Position numbers and translations under genes: made by a program. A stretch of DNA of 62,000 bases, taken from contig WPIO01000051.1 of the NCBI GenBank assembly GCA_009760855.2, positions 742,501-804,500 on the forward strand, written 5' to 3'. Shown here one piece after another: positions 29,673 through 47,927 of this stretch. Under the pieces are notes generated by a model. It was not told the DNA's origin. It did not search any database and saw nothing but the letters and a program-made list of their open reading frames with translations. Positions within the stretch are counted from its first letter, which is position 1. Each line of letters begins with the position of its first letter. This stretch comes from Cristatella mucedo. Taxonomy: Eukaryota; Bryozoa; Phylactolaemata; Cristatellidae.

Positions 29673-31856
29673 CTAATTTTATGTAATGCTAGCGTTCTCT
29701 AATGGGTCTAGGCCTTATGGTAAGGCAATGGCCCTCTGCGACCCATGTAGCAGATTATATTGATTGCAGCTATCATTCCGGTTTTGTTCTCTGCAAGCAG
29801 GGCGGTAGCCCCTGGGGCTCTTCTGCCGATGTGTAAACAAGGCTGCTCAATCGGTTGGACTTGACTTTTAATATTTTCTGATAATTGTTTATTATGGTAC
29901 GCCAAAAGCAAGCCACTATCTCGGTGGGCCAAGATAAATTACCCCACCATATGCTGAGTAATACCGAAGGCCTCGTTCCGAGTCCATGCGGCATTTTCAA
30001 CGACATTGTAAGCTGTTATGGCCCTAAATCTGATGCTGACTTTTAGAGAAGTTTTGGAGCAATCCATTGCACATAAATGATAGCCTTTGACGGAAATCAC
30101 TATTCTGGTTTAAGTCTTTTAAGTCGAAGCAGTCAAAATGCCAAAGTCTTGATAGTTTGCATTTAATGAATGCAAGTACGTGACTACATTGTTCATTAGG
30201 AAGCCTACGCCGCTCCTCAGCAGTCAGCCGATGGGGCAGACGGAGACGTCGATGCTGAAGGACGAGCCCTGGGTAAGAAGCGCTTGCTCTGGGAAACAGC
30301 ACTGTGTAAAGAAGCGCCACCTTGCTCTGGGAGATAGCACTGTGGGCAGCAATCTTTGGGCAACCATTAAGACCGTTGTGCTACTATTTTAGGAGTTGCA
30401 AAAGAAGAGAGAAGAGTAATTGGATATCCACGCCTGAGATGTCGCCTATCTCCGTGCATAGTGTGCAGAAAAGATCCATGCCCCGGCGAAGGATGGGATA
30501 ACTGGAATTTTCTTAATCGTCAATGAAAATAGGACGCAAATATCTCTGTTTGATTATGATGTCATCTAGAAACTAGTTTAAACACGCTATCTTTTTGCAA
30601 GTGAAAAACGTTCTTTTCCATCGGTTACCTGTTGTTAGTATCCAAAGTTTAGTCAGCTCAGTTTACTTCGCAGCAAAGTAATACTCAATCCGATATTTTA
30701 ATTGCTTGCCGAAGCCATAGCTAGTGTGGAAATGTAAGACTTCACTTTTAAGAGTCAAGACCATAACATGCAAAGAATTTCTCTTGACCTCTGTTGTAAT
30801 TGGTGGATTATCAAGTTCTACAGAAAAAAAGGAACAAGAAACTCTTTCTAAGTCAAAAGTCATTAATATCACAGCCAGTGCACACTTTGACGACCAGTGC
30901 ATGCTCATATTGCTATTGCATATTGTCAGGTATTGAGTCTCGGAAAGAGGGAGTCAATTAATTTGCCATGGATTGATTAGCTGCACATTACGGCATTTGT
31001 GTTTACCTAGAGAAGATTCACTTAATGCGAAAGCAATAGGTCTCCTTCTGTAAGAACCCTGATAGTGCCACAAGCTTTTAGATGAAGGAAAAAAAGCATT
31101 CCTTTAAGAAGCACGGGGCATTGTTGCCAACCACAGAATAGTAGACTAGTATCAGGCGTGCTGCTAGAATTCGGCTTAAGGAGCTTAAACGGGCCTTGTA
31201 ATTAGATCATAGGACTATTGCTGAAAGCGTGACCTCACGATGCGTACATTCGTGTCAACGTTGGTTAACGCGAAGAAGCCTGTCATCTCTTAACCATAAG
31301 CGTGTTCCAATTATTTGAACCAACCAAGTGATTCCATTCAGTAGTTCTAATGACGAAGTTTTGTGGCTTTAGCTGCACTACAGAGGAGGCGATAATAACT
31401 ACTATTGAAATTCATCTTCACAGTACGCTTAATGCTTCTCTATCAAAATCATCGGCCGACAACATTAAACCGTAGCAATAAGCACTTAAAAAAAGAGCTT
31501 TTCTAGTATAGCGAGGAGATGCGGCTCGTTTATTTCTAACATGATTTCAGGGTAAAGCAAGCAAGAACGGCACAATCGAATGTTTGGGGAACTTTGCCTC
31601 TCACAACAACTAGCCTGAATTAAATCTTCATAGGTTAAGAGGTTAAATGAGGTGAAAAGCGTCAGAGCAAAAGAGGTACTGAGCAACTCGCAGGAGATAT
31701 GCAGCCATTTAGAGGCTAGTGCTTCATAGCTCAGTTCGCACGCTCTTATTTTTTGTATGCCGAAAGTACTTCGGAGATTTGGTGCGTGTATTGACTTTGA
31801 TCAAGTCGCAGAACGATTGCTATGATTTCATTGACAGGAAGGCTACTGAGATTTCA

Positions 31857-31871
31857 CACACACAGACACAC

Positions 31872-31954
<83 letters not shown>
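31857..31954. repeat. (CA)n(TA)n microsatellite at the inverted junction
   Basis: Lies between the inverted arm and the truncated hAT element. Reverse-complemented, it equals the TA-TG half of the compound microsatellite in unit 2. Confidence 0.97.
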
Positions 31955-32051
31955 CTGTGGAAATGCGTGTTTTCCGATTGTCTTAGGTGACCCATGTGAA
32001 AGGGTCGTTCGACCCCCGAAGAGATCGCGACTCACAGGTTGAGAGCCGCTG
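31955..32051 (-). mobile_element. Truncated SPIN-like hAT end, unit 1
   Basis: Only the half bearing the CAGGTTGAGAGCCGCTG end remains, followed by the same CCTTAGAG as in the complete copy. The left side runs straight into a (TA)n tract. Confidence 0.85.
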
Positions 32052-32494
32052 CCTTAGAGGATCCTCGGATGACTTTCCAATTAAAATCGATCTTAGGAAA
32101 TCTTCCACAGAGATAGGACCTAAGATCTTGCAGGGTATGTATGCTGCTAGTGATGCTCACGTGACACTGTAGGTTTTAACGAATAGCGTGACCATAACTG
32201 CTGTCAAACGATCCACTCAACTCAGCATTTCTTAGGGGATTTTCAGGTTGGCGTATATTTTTCGCCGAGCGATTTAATGTACCTGTCAAAGAATCCTGCT
32301 TTTACTAACAATCTCTAGCGTCCCTCTGCCTATTGACTGCTTAAAAGTCCGTATATATTTGCCCGTGCTCATCTAAGAAATGATCTAGAACTGCTTATAA
32401 ACTGCTAGACTGCCTGCTTTCCATCGAACGATGGTCTTCCAATCAACAGGTGTGGCATCCCCTTCATCGATATTTTGTGACACAATAAAAGAGA

Positions 32495-32695
32495 CTAATG
32501 TACCAGGCTGGATTGTAGTAAGGCCAGGCATCTGCCACCACTCTTTGCTGCAGCTGCTGCCAAACATAGCTGGACTTTGAGGAATATTACGTCAAGAGGG
32601 GCGATGGAGCTTCTGCTTTGAAGCTCAGCTAACCTGAGACGAAATGCATCCGTGCTTAGCGGAAGTTCGTGAGAGGACGCGAAAAAGCATTCCAT
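32495..32695 (-). other. Conserved open frame shared by three unit starts
   Basis: A minus-strand frame containing AFRLRLAELQSRSSI and SGGRCLALLQSS stays open at 32495-32695, 42606-42827 and 59044-59265 despite clear divergence between the copies. A plus-strand frame overlaps it (YVRYLMMISVI, TNLVT) before a donor-like TG|GTAAGC. Function unknown. Confidence 0.3.
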
Positions 32696-33249
32696 ACCAG
32701 ACTAGGGGATCGGTGGAAATAAACATGCCGTGTGCTAGCTGTTTGGAGAACTTCCAAAGAAGCAGGCATCCGCTGGCAAAGAGTAAGCAGGATGTGCCGA
32801 ACAATGAGCAATCAGCAAGTACCAAGAAGTACGTCCGGTATTTAATGATGATATCAGTCATTTTGCCACAAGCTTTCGCAGCAATCCTCTACTCGAAGCT
32901 AGTAGCAACGAATCGTGGGCGTACTAATTTGGTAACTGGTAAGCATGCAGGCTGCCGTGAGGAATTGTGTAGTGTCGTAGAGACAGCAGGTTACACAGGT
33001 TAGTAAAACAATACCAAGGAGACGCTATTGTTACTTGGGAATGAAAGTATTGGTTTTGCTAACGATTTTTGCAATATGACATCAGGCACAGCTATAGTGA
33101 AACTACGCTACTTTTTCCATGCACTGTGTGCATGCATTTCTGTTTCAAACTACAGCTTTGCAGGTTACTGTAATATTAGTAACCGCTAGAGTTCACTACC
33201 ACTGGACTCGCTTCGCTGGTTCGTAGTATTGTGTTGCATTTTACACGTC

Positions 33250-34268
33250 ACTCCTGAAAGTACTTGCCCCTATCTTCTGCACGTCAAGTTCTCTCAACTT
33301 CCTTGCTGCATGTTTAGATAACATCCAAACATGGATGGCAGAACTTTTAATCGAACTGAATAATGATAATACCAACGTACTAGCTATGGGCAAACCAAGT
33401 GTGATTCAAAAATTTAAAAGGCTAACATTCGAGTTTGGCACATCTCGTGTCGAATCTGCATGAAATCTAGGTGTCATGTTCCAAAGTAACCTTTCATTAG
33501 ACGACCACGTCAGCTCCACAGTCAAGTCTGCACACTTTCAGCTACCAAAAATTTCTGAAACTCGGGCTTGCTTAGACAGGGATAGCTCATTTAAGTTGAT
33601 CCATGCATTTGTGAAATCGCGTCTTGACTTCTGTGAATCACTGCTTGCTCGTCTACCGACCTGTGCAATCAGTCACTTACAGCTGGTTCAAAACTCTGCA
33701 GCGGGGCCTGTCTGTTGTGAGCGTCGCACTTCCCGATCTGCACCGGTTATCAGTCAAGCAACAGATAGAATTCAAGATTTTGTCACTCACTTTGAGATCC
33801 CTTCATTCTTAGGCTCCAGCCTATCTATCAGGTCTATTACCCCGCCATGATAACTATCGTTCAATCCGCTTTTCTAAATCTAGCTGTTTCCCTATACCAC
33901 AAGCAAATCTCAAATCCTTTGGAGACCGTGCATTTAGTTCTTATCTCCCAAAGCCTGGAACTCACTCCCGAATACCGTCACGGCATCCCCTGACTTGACC
34001 GCATTTAAAAATATATTATTAACGCATGTATTTATTACAGTATTTAGTGGGGCTCGATGATTTGTGTTTTATTTGACTTTGTGTGCTGACACTGTGCATG
34101 CAGCCACTAACCACACTTGAATGCCGACGCTTTCCATGTCACATCTAATCATGTTATTCTCGTCGTATATCAAGCATGTCTGACCTTTTTTAATTTGCAG
34201 CAAGTGTAAAGTGCATAGAAAGAGATTGAATTCTCAGAGGGCGCTTTATCAAGTCAGTTATTATTTTA
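33250..34268 (+). mobile_element. LINE C-terminal fragment, unit 1
   Basis: Plus-strand LINE from TWMAELLIELNNDNTNVLAM through SLDDHVSSTVKSAHFQL and SRLDFCESLLARLP to the 3' UTR and tail (AGAGATTGAATTCTCAGAGG). An in-frame TGA before NLGVMF shows it is dead. Confidence 0.9.
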
Positions 34269-34771
34269 ATTGTTAGTGTTTACTTGCGGGTGCTGCATGA
34301 CGGAAAGATAGCCATCTTGCCGCGTGACTGATGGACATACTTGCTCGCTTTAATTAGTAAGGATACCTAGTTTTCATAGCGCCACAACAAAACTAAATCT
34401 CTGAACTGTCGCTTCACAGCTCGATGCAAAAGAATCAGCACCCAAAAGTTAGTTACACGCACAAGATTAAGCATGCAAAACCAAATATGCATAATGCTTA
34501 GGTCAGCACTATAACAAAAACATAGACACTCATGACCACCAGTTCGAAAGACATCTGGCTTGGGAGATGCACTGAGTCATGCATACGTTCACAAGTAGAG
34601 CATACCAGAAAAAGAAGAAGCAGAATGCGAAACATAGTGTCAACCAAAAGTTGAAGACCTAACCCTCAAGATTGGTGGTGCTAACTTCACTTCAATAACG
34701 TCTGCCCCTAGTCTGACCGTACAGTATTCCAAAACGACTTTTCAATCGATGAGCTCATTTATTTCACTGTC

Positions 34772-34852
34772 AATAAGGTCTATAAGGTCAATAAGGTCAA
34801 TAAGGTCAATAAGGTCAATAAGGTCAATAAGGTCAATAAGGTCGAGAGTGCA
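34772..34852. repeat. 9-bp minisatellite, nine copies
   Basis: AATAAGGTC repeated nine times (second copy TATAAGGTC). It translates as a Ser-Ile-Arg repeat, which is not a gene. Confidence 0.97.
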
Positions 34853-34959
34853 AGACAGTCAAGCCAATGCGACTGTAACATTGCGTCTGTATAATCACGA
34901 TTACCTATATCCTGGATTCCTGGTGTGTGCCCTTGATTGTTTCTGGTCCACAACTTAGC

Positions 34960-35390
34960 GGCTCATCTGATCCGTCGTAACCGACTTAGCTAGCACATCA
35001 CACTACTCTTTTCTTCGCTTCACTGGCTTCCTTGGTAGCATACATTGATTTGAAAGTTCTCTGTCTGACTTCGATGCATCATCTCGGGCATGCCTCCCCT
35101 TGACGATATTGAACTATGTTTTTTGTTCGGGTATGCTTTGCGTTCGCACCTGTGAACGATTAAGTGCATGCTATGAGCCCAATGCGTCGTGAACATGCAT
35201 ACGAGTCTTCAACCTAGCTTTAGCATGCTGGCTTAAACATGGCTGTTGTTTACTTTTGTATGATTGATTCCTTACATGTCAGTAACCCCGTAGGAACTGA
35301 TTTTATTTCAGCTAGCTGTAAAACGCTCGATTGGCAATTAGGTTTTCTTAGGGTACTATGGTAATTCGTTATTATTGTTATTAATACTTT
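34960..35390 (+). mobile_element. Old LINE fragment, unit 1
   Basis: Sequence resembling the LHWLP region and an ATT-rich 3' end (GTTATTATTGTTATTAAT). Counterpart at 45110-45540. A further short tail lies at 35541-35610. Confidence 0.55.
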
Positions 35391-35776
35391 GCGAAGGCAA
35401 GCAGGAAGCAAGGGAGGACCCAATGGGCTTTGAGATCATTTAATAGATGACCGGTTTGCTTGTCAAGGTTGATGGGCTTAGCGAAGTCAATTTTACTCTG
35501 AGTAGCACGATTTGTTCTTCACGCCTGTGATTCTATACAATAATAATAATTTATTTTGCACACACAGATAGAGGATTTAATCTCCATTTGGGTGTGTAGA
35601 AGGTGCTGTGAAATGCAATAACCAATATATTATTTGACGGGTAACTTGTTCTTTAAAGGCAAGCATAAAAAGCAAGCGAATAATCAGGCTTAGTTTAGTT
35701 TAACAGAGCTTACGAGGATAAATTTCGGGCCTCTGAGCTCTGACTAAAAATGGTTCCAAGGCACCAGCGTGTTCCA

Positions 35777-41634
<5,858 letters not shown>

Positions 41635-41814
41635 GCTCTAGCTGTGTCCTGTTAAGTGAGCTTCGTTGATCTACTGAAAATGATTACTACAGCATGCTTA
41701 CAGGAAGCCATCACATTCTCAACAGAGGTTTCAAACCACGATCATGCTAATGATTCATTTTACTGTGAATTCGTTTGCGAAAGGCCGTGAAGCTCATATC
41801 CAACGTGCAACCTA

Positions 41815-42056
41815 AAGTAAGAGTGGGCTGATGTTGTTCGTACTTTGTGTGTCCATGCTTGCCTACAATGTGCATACTGCCACGAACCATATTTGCATTG
41901 TCACCGTATGCATGTAACCTCGAACCCAGTTACGACAGTTAACTGTCTAGCATGCTCCTGCCATGAATTCCATCATGCCTTTTTGCAGTAAATGTATATT
42001 GCCTGGAAAAGAATTGGGCTCTTGAAGGGTGCAACAAAAAAGTATTATTATTACCG
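41815..42056 (+). mobile_element. LINE 3' end, unit 1
   Basis: Counterpart of the copy at 27128-27365, in the opposite orientation. Confidence 0.75.
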
Positions 42057-42093
42057 ATAATATCTGGTGCAAGTGCTCATACTCATTACTCAG

Positions 42094-42180
42094 GCGTGTT
42101 TTCCGATGGCCTTAGGTGACCCATGTTAAAGGGTCGTTTGACCTCCGAATAGGTCGCGACCCACAGGTTGAGAGCCGCTG
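42094..42180 (-). mobile_element. Truncated SPIN-like hAT end, unit 2
   Basis: Same half element, joined on its left to the end of unit 1, and followed by CCTTAGAG. This marks the tandem junction. Confidence 0.85.
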
Positions 42181-43384
42181 CCTTAGAGGATCCTCGGATG
42201 ACTTTCCAATTAAAACCGATCTTAGGAAATCTTCCACAGAGATAGGACCTAAGATCTTGCAGGGTATGTATGCTGCTAGTGATGCTCACGTGACACTGTG
42301 GGTGTTAACGAATAGCGTGACCATAACTGCTGTCAAACGATCCACTCAACTCAGCATTTTTTAGGGGATTTTCAGGTTGGCGTATATTTTTCGCCGAGCG
42401 ATTCAATTTTCCTGTCAAAGAATCCTACTTTTACTAGCAATCTCTAGCGTCCCTCTGCCTATTGACTGCTTAAAAGTCCGTATATATTTGGGCATGGTCA
42501 TCTAAGAAATGATCTAGAACTGCTTATAAACTGCTAGACTGCCTGCTTTCCATCGAACGACGGTCTTCCGATCAACAAGTATAGTACCCCCCCTGCATTA
42601 ATAATTCATGACACAATAAAGGAGACTGATGTACCAACGCTTGATCGTAGTAAGGCCAGGCATCTGCCACCACTCTTTGCTGCAGCTTCTGCCAAACAGA
42701 GCTTGATGTTGAGGAATATTACGTCAAGTAGGACGATGTAGCTTGTGCTTCTAATCTTAGCTAACCTGAGACGAAATGCATCCGTGCTTAGCTTGATTAC
42801 GTGAAAGGACGCAAAAAAGTATTCCATACCAGACTAGGGGATCGGAGGACATAAACATGCAGCGTGCTAGCTGTTTGGAGAACTTCCAAAGAAGCAGGCT
42901 TCCGCTGGCAAAAAGGAAGCAGGTTGTGCCGAACAATGAGCAATCAGCAAGTACCAAAACGTACGTCCGGTATTTAATGATGATATCAGTCATTTCGCCA
43001 CAAGCTTTCGCAGCAATCCTCTACTCGAAGCCAGTAGCAACGAATCGTGGGCGTACTAATTTGGTAACTGGTAAGCATGCAGGCTGCCGTGAGGAATTGT
43101 GTAGTGTCGTAGAGACAGCAGGTTACATAGGTTAGTAAAACAATACCCAGGAGACGTTATTGTTACTTGGGAATGAAAGTATTGGTTTTGCTAACGATTT
43201 TTGCAATATGACGTCAGGCACAGCTATAGTGAAACTACGCTACTTTTTCCATGCACTGTGTGCATGCATTTCTGTTTCGAACTACAGCTTTGCAGGTTAC
43301 TGTAATATTAGTAACCGCTAGAGTTCACTACCCTTGGACTCGCTTCGCTGGTTCGTAGTATTGTGTTGTATTTTACACGTCACT

Positions 43385-44400
43385 CCTGAAAGTACTTGCG
43401 TCTATCTTCTGCACGTCAAGTTCTCTCAACTTCCTTGCTGCATGTTTAGATAACATCCGAACATGGATGGCAGAACTTTTAATCGAACTGAATAATGATA
43501 ATACCAACGTACTAGCTATGGGCAAACCAAGTATGATTCAAAAATTTGAAAGGCTAACATTCGAGTTTGGCACATCTCGTGTTGAATCTGCACGAAATCT
43601 AGGTGTCATGTTCCATAGTGAACTTTAATTAGACGACCACATCAGCTCAAGAGTCAAGTCTGCACACTTTCAGCTACCAAACATTTCTGAAATTCGGGCT
43701 TGCTTAGACAGGGATACCTCGTTTAAGTTGATCCATGCATTTGTGAAACTCCGTCTTGACTTCTGTAAATCACTGCTTGTTGGTCTACCGACCCGTGAAA
43801 TCAGGCACTTACAGCTGGTTCAAAACTCTGCAGGTGGGCTTGTCTGTTGTGAGCGTCACACTTGCCGATCTGCACCGGTTATCAGTCAAGCAACGGATAG
43901 AATTCAAGATTTTGTCACTCACTTTGAGATCCCTTCATTCTTTGGCTCCAGCCTATCTATCAGGTCTACTCCCCCGCCAGGCTAAGTATCATATCATCCG
44001 CTTTTCTAAATCTAGCTGTTCACCTATGCCACATACAAATCTCAAATCCTTTGAAGACCGTGCATTTAGTTCTTATCTACCAGAGCCTGGAACTCACTCC
44101 CGAATTCCGTCATGGCATCCCCTGACTTGACAGCATTTAAAAAGAATTATTAACGTGCGTATTTATTACTGTATTTAGGGGGTCTTGGTAATTTGTCTTT
44201 AATTTGCCTTTGGGTGCTGACACTGTGCATGCAGCCACTAACCACACTCGAATGCTGACGCTTTCCATCTCACATCTAATCATGTTATTCTCGTCATATA
44301 TCAAGCATGTCTGACCTTTTTACTTTGCAGCAAGTGTAAAGTGCATAGAAAGAGATTGAGTTCTCTGAGGGCGCTTTATCAAGTCTGTTATTTTTTATTT
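43385..44400 (+). mobile_element. LINE C-terminal fragment, unit 2
   Basis: Counterpart of 33250-34268. The TGA seen there is CGA here, but other stops and frameshifts disrupt the frame. Confidence 0.9.
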
Positions 44401-44899
44401 TTAGTGTTATCTTGCGGGGGCTGCATGACGGAAAGACAGCCATCTTGCCGCGTGACTGATGGACATACTTGCTCGCTTTAATTAGTAAGGTTATCTAGTT
44501 TTCATAGCGCCACAACAAAACTAAATCTCTCAACTGTCACTTTACAGCTCGATGCAAAAGAATCAGCACCCAAAAGTTAGTTACACGCACAAGATTAAGC
44601 ATGCAAAACCAAACATGCATAATGCATAGGTCAGCACTATAACAAAAACATAGACACTCATGACCACCAGTTCGTAAGACATCTGGCTTGGAAGATGCAC
44701 TGAGTCATGCATACGTTCACAAGTAGAGCATACCAGAAAAAGAAGAAGCAGAATGCGAAACATAGTGTCAACCAAACGTTGAAGACCTAACTCTCAAGAT
44801 TGGTGGTGCTAACTTCACTTCAATAACGTCTGCCCGTAGTCTGACCGTACAGTATTCCAAAACAACTTTACAATCGATGAGCTCATTTATTTCACTGTC

Positions 44900-44989
44900 A
44901 ATAAGGTCTATAAGGTCAATAAGGTCAATAAGGTCAATAAGGTCAATAAGGTCAATAAGGTCAATAAGGTCAATAAGGTCAATAAGGTC
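44900..44989. repeat. 9-bp minisatellite, ten copies
   Basis: Same array as at 34772 with one more unit, so it changed length after the duplication. Confidence 0.97.
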
Positions 44990-45109
44990 GAGAGTGCAAG
45001 ACAGTCAAGCCAATGCGACTGTAACATTGCGTCTGTATTATCACGGTTACCTATATCCTGGATTCCTGGTGTGTGCCCTTGATTGTTTCTGGTCCACAAC
45101 TTAGCGGCT

Positions 45110-45540
45110 CATCTGATCCGTCGTAACCGACTTAGCTAGCACATCACACTACTCTTTTCTTCGCTTCACTGGCTCCCTTGGTAGCATACATCGATTTCAA
45201 AGTTCTAAGTCTCACTTCGATGCATCATCTTGGGTCCGCCTCCCCTTGACGATATTGAACTATGTTTTTTGTTCGGGCATGTTTTGCGTTCGCACCTGTG
45301 AACGATTAAGTGCATGCTATGAGCCCAATGCGTCGTGAACATGCATACGTGTCTTCAAGCTAGTTTAAGCATGCCGGCTTAAGCATAACCGTTGTTTACT
45401 TTTAAATGCTTGATTCCTTGCATGACATTAACCCCGTAGGAACTGATTTTATTTCAGCTAGCTGTAAAAACGCTCGATTGGCAATTAGGTTTTCTTAGGG
45501 TACTATGCTAATTAGTTAATATTGTTATTAATACTTTTTG
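45110..45540 (+). mobile_element. Old LINE fragment, unit 2
   Basis: Counterpart of 34960-35390. Confidence 0.55.
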
Positions 45541-47333
45541 AAGGCAAGCAGGAAGTAAAGGAGGACCCGATGGGCATGGAGATTACCTAATGGATGACCG
45601 GTTGGCTTGTAAAGGTTGATGGGCTTTGCGAAGTCAATTTTACTCTGAGTAACGCGATTTGTTCTCCACGCCCGTGATTCTATGTAATAATAATAATTTA
45701 TTTTGCACACACGGACAGATGATTTAATCTCTATTTGGGTGTGTAGAGGGTGCTGTAAAATTCAATTATCAATATATTATTTGACGGGTAACTTGTTCTT
45801 TAAAGGCAAGCATAAAAAGCAAGCGAATAATCAGGCTTAGTTTAGTTTAGCTTAGTTTAACAGAGCTTACGAGGATAAATTTTGGGCCTCTGAGCTCTGA
45901 TTAAAAATGGTTCCAAGGCACTAGCGTGTTCCATCACTTAATGTAGGCGGCCTTATAGGGCTGAGAGTTAATGCAGTCCGAATAGGCCTGCCGCCATCGA
46001 AGATTTTGCTCATTTTGCAGGATGTGGCATCTGGCATAGACGACCATGCAAAATGATACGATTTGGCACTCAGGGCTACTCGTTTGTAAGACCCATATTT
46101 GGTAGCGTGCACCAATCATGCACAGATACTCGTAGACAGCTCACATAAAACAATAGTTCCGTGCGTGGTCCTATTACGTTCCGTCAATTAATGCATGCGG
46201 CAATTAGAGAGCTAAATCTCCCTCACGTAGTAACAGAAATATTCTCTGGGATGCAAGGTAAGCAGAGACATACGAATACGTGTTTAGCAGAGATATGCCC
46301 GTATTTTATGGAAAAAGAAATTTACTGTTTATTTCAAATTCATTAATGTACTATGTACAAGAAAGCGAACAGAATACATTTATCTGCAGAAGGAACCAAG
46401 TTGCATAACTTGCTCAATGTAAGAATGCAAACTGCGTAATTGTCACTGCAGAAACTCATCTTACTCGGTAGTTGTAAGCTAACTGGATAAATTACTTTGC
46501 AGTGCAAATTAAACTGAATAACTTACAGCCTAGAAAAAATGCAAACTGAATAAACTATGCTGCAGAAGTAAGTAAACTGCAAACAATTTGTTGTCAATCA
46601 ACGTAACCTAGGAAAGCACTAGCCGTAGCGGCGTACTAGTAAAAGTGGGTTTAGCATGTACTCACCGGTAGGTTAGTACCAAGAGCCGCAGTCGGTGGAA
46701 TTTTTCCTATTTTCTACCCTCAATCTGCTTGAAATTAGTAGACCAATTAGAGGCAAAACGTTAAAGTTAACCTGTCTCGTGCACATTATGCATCTCGTGA
46801 GCACCGTGCTGTTGAATTTGGGGACCCAAGGGTGAAAGAGTATCTCTCCGTTTACACGACATGAGCTGACCTTCCCTTGCACTAGATTGTTAGATATTTG
46901 AACTGGTGGTGCTTCGCGAAAATTTCCAGCTAGCGATGACTAATCAGAGGCGCGATTAGAAGCAACAGTCGGGCAGTTGCTTGCTATTCCGCAGGGGCTG
47001 CTTAGCTAGCCGAAAGAGTGGCCGATCTTAGTCCTGAAACATCCAGATTGCAAGCCCAGCATCACGCTCGCTCACGAACGTTCGCATGCCCAGCATTATT
47101 TCTGGGAAGGTCTCACTAAGCTCGTGGATATCCACTTCTGAGGCAGCGCCGGGCACCTGATCAGTGGCCAAGCAGCTCTCCACGTCAATATCTTGACAAT
47201 TGCTTCGTCGCAGTCGCTCCTAATTTACTAAACGCGTTCTCCGCAAACTGGCAGTTTGATACAAGAAAGAAATGGGTGCCCATTTGACATGTTTGTCACG
47301 CAAAACTGCTCAGTGTCTCCGTAGCTTTTCACG

Positions 47334-47927
<594 letters not shown>

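Larger units (their letters stand above)
27552..30272 (+). pseudogene. Peptide gene copy 1, 3'-truncated
   Basis: Exon 1 at 27724-27780 encodes MNVSTCSIVMFLCVLFWTQ, a signal peptide, and ends at CAG|GTAAGG. Exon 2 at 30221-30272 follows CGCTCCTCAG and ends at G|GTAAGA. It encodes the acidic propeptide (QSADGADGDVDAEGRAL). The counterparts of exons 3 to 5 are absent because the inverted arm stops at 31855. The TATA position reads TAAAAA (27552-27557) instead of TATAAA. If transcribed, read-through of exon 2 would add a short tail with KKR and two cysteines before a stop at 30334. I regard it as a fragment of the gene in the tandem units. Confidence 0.55.
26830..31855 (-). repeat. Inverted partial copy of the ~10-kb unit
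   Basis: Its reverse complement matches 37500-42094 and 47925-52235 almost end to end. It covers the promoter, exons 1 and 2 and the first introns of the peptide gene, plus the LINE tail and SINE beyond. It stops at a (CA)n(TA)n tract (31857-31954). It is visibly more diverged from the two tandem copies than they are from each other. Confidence 0.9.

Noticed and set aside
34749-34958. Frame encoding a Ser-Ile-Arg repeat protein
   Set aside because: The 9-bp minisatellite is a multiple of three and therefore stays open by chance.
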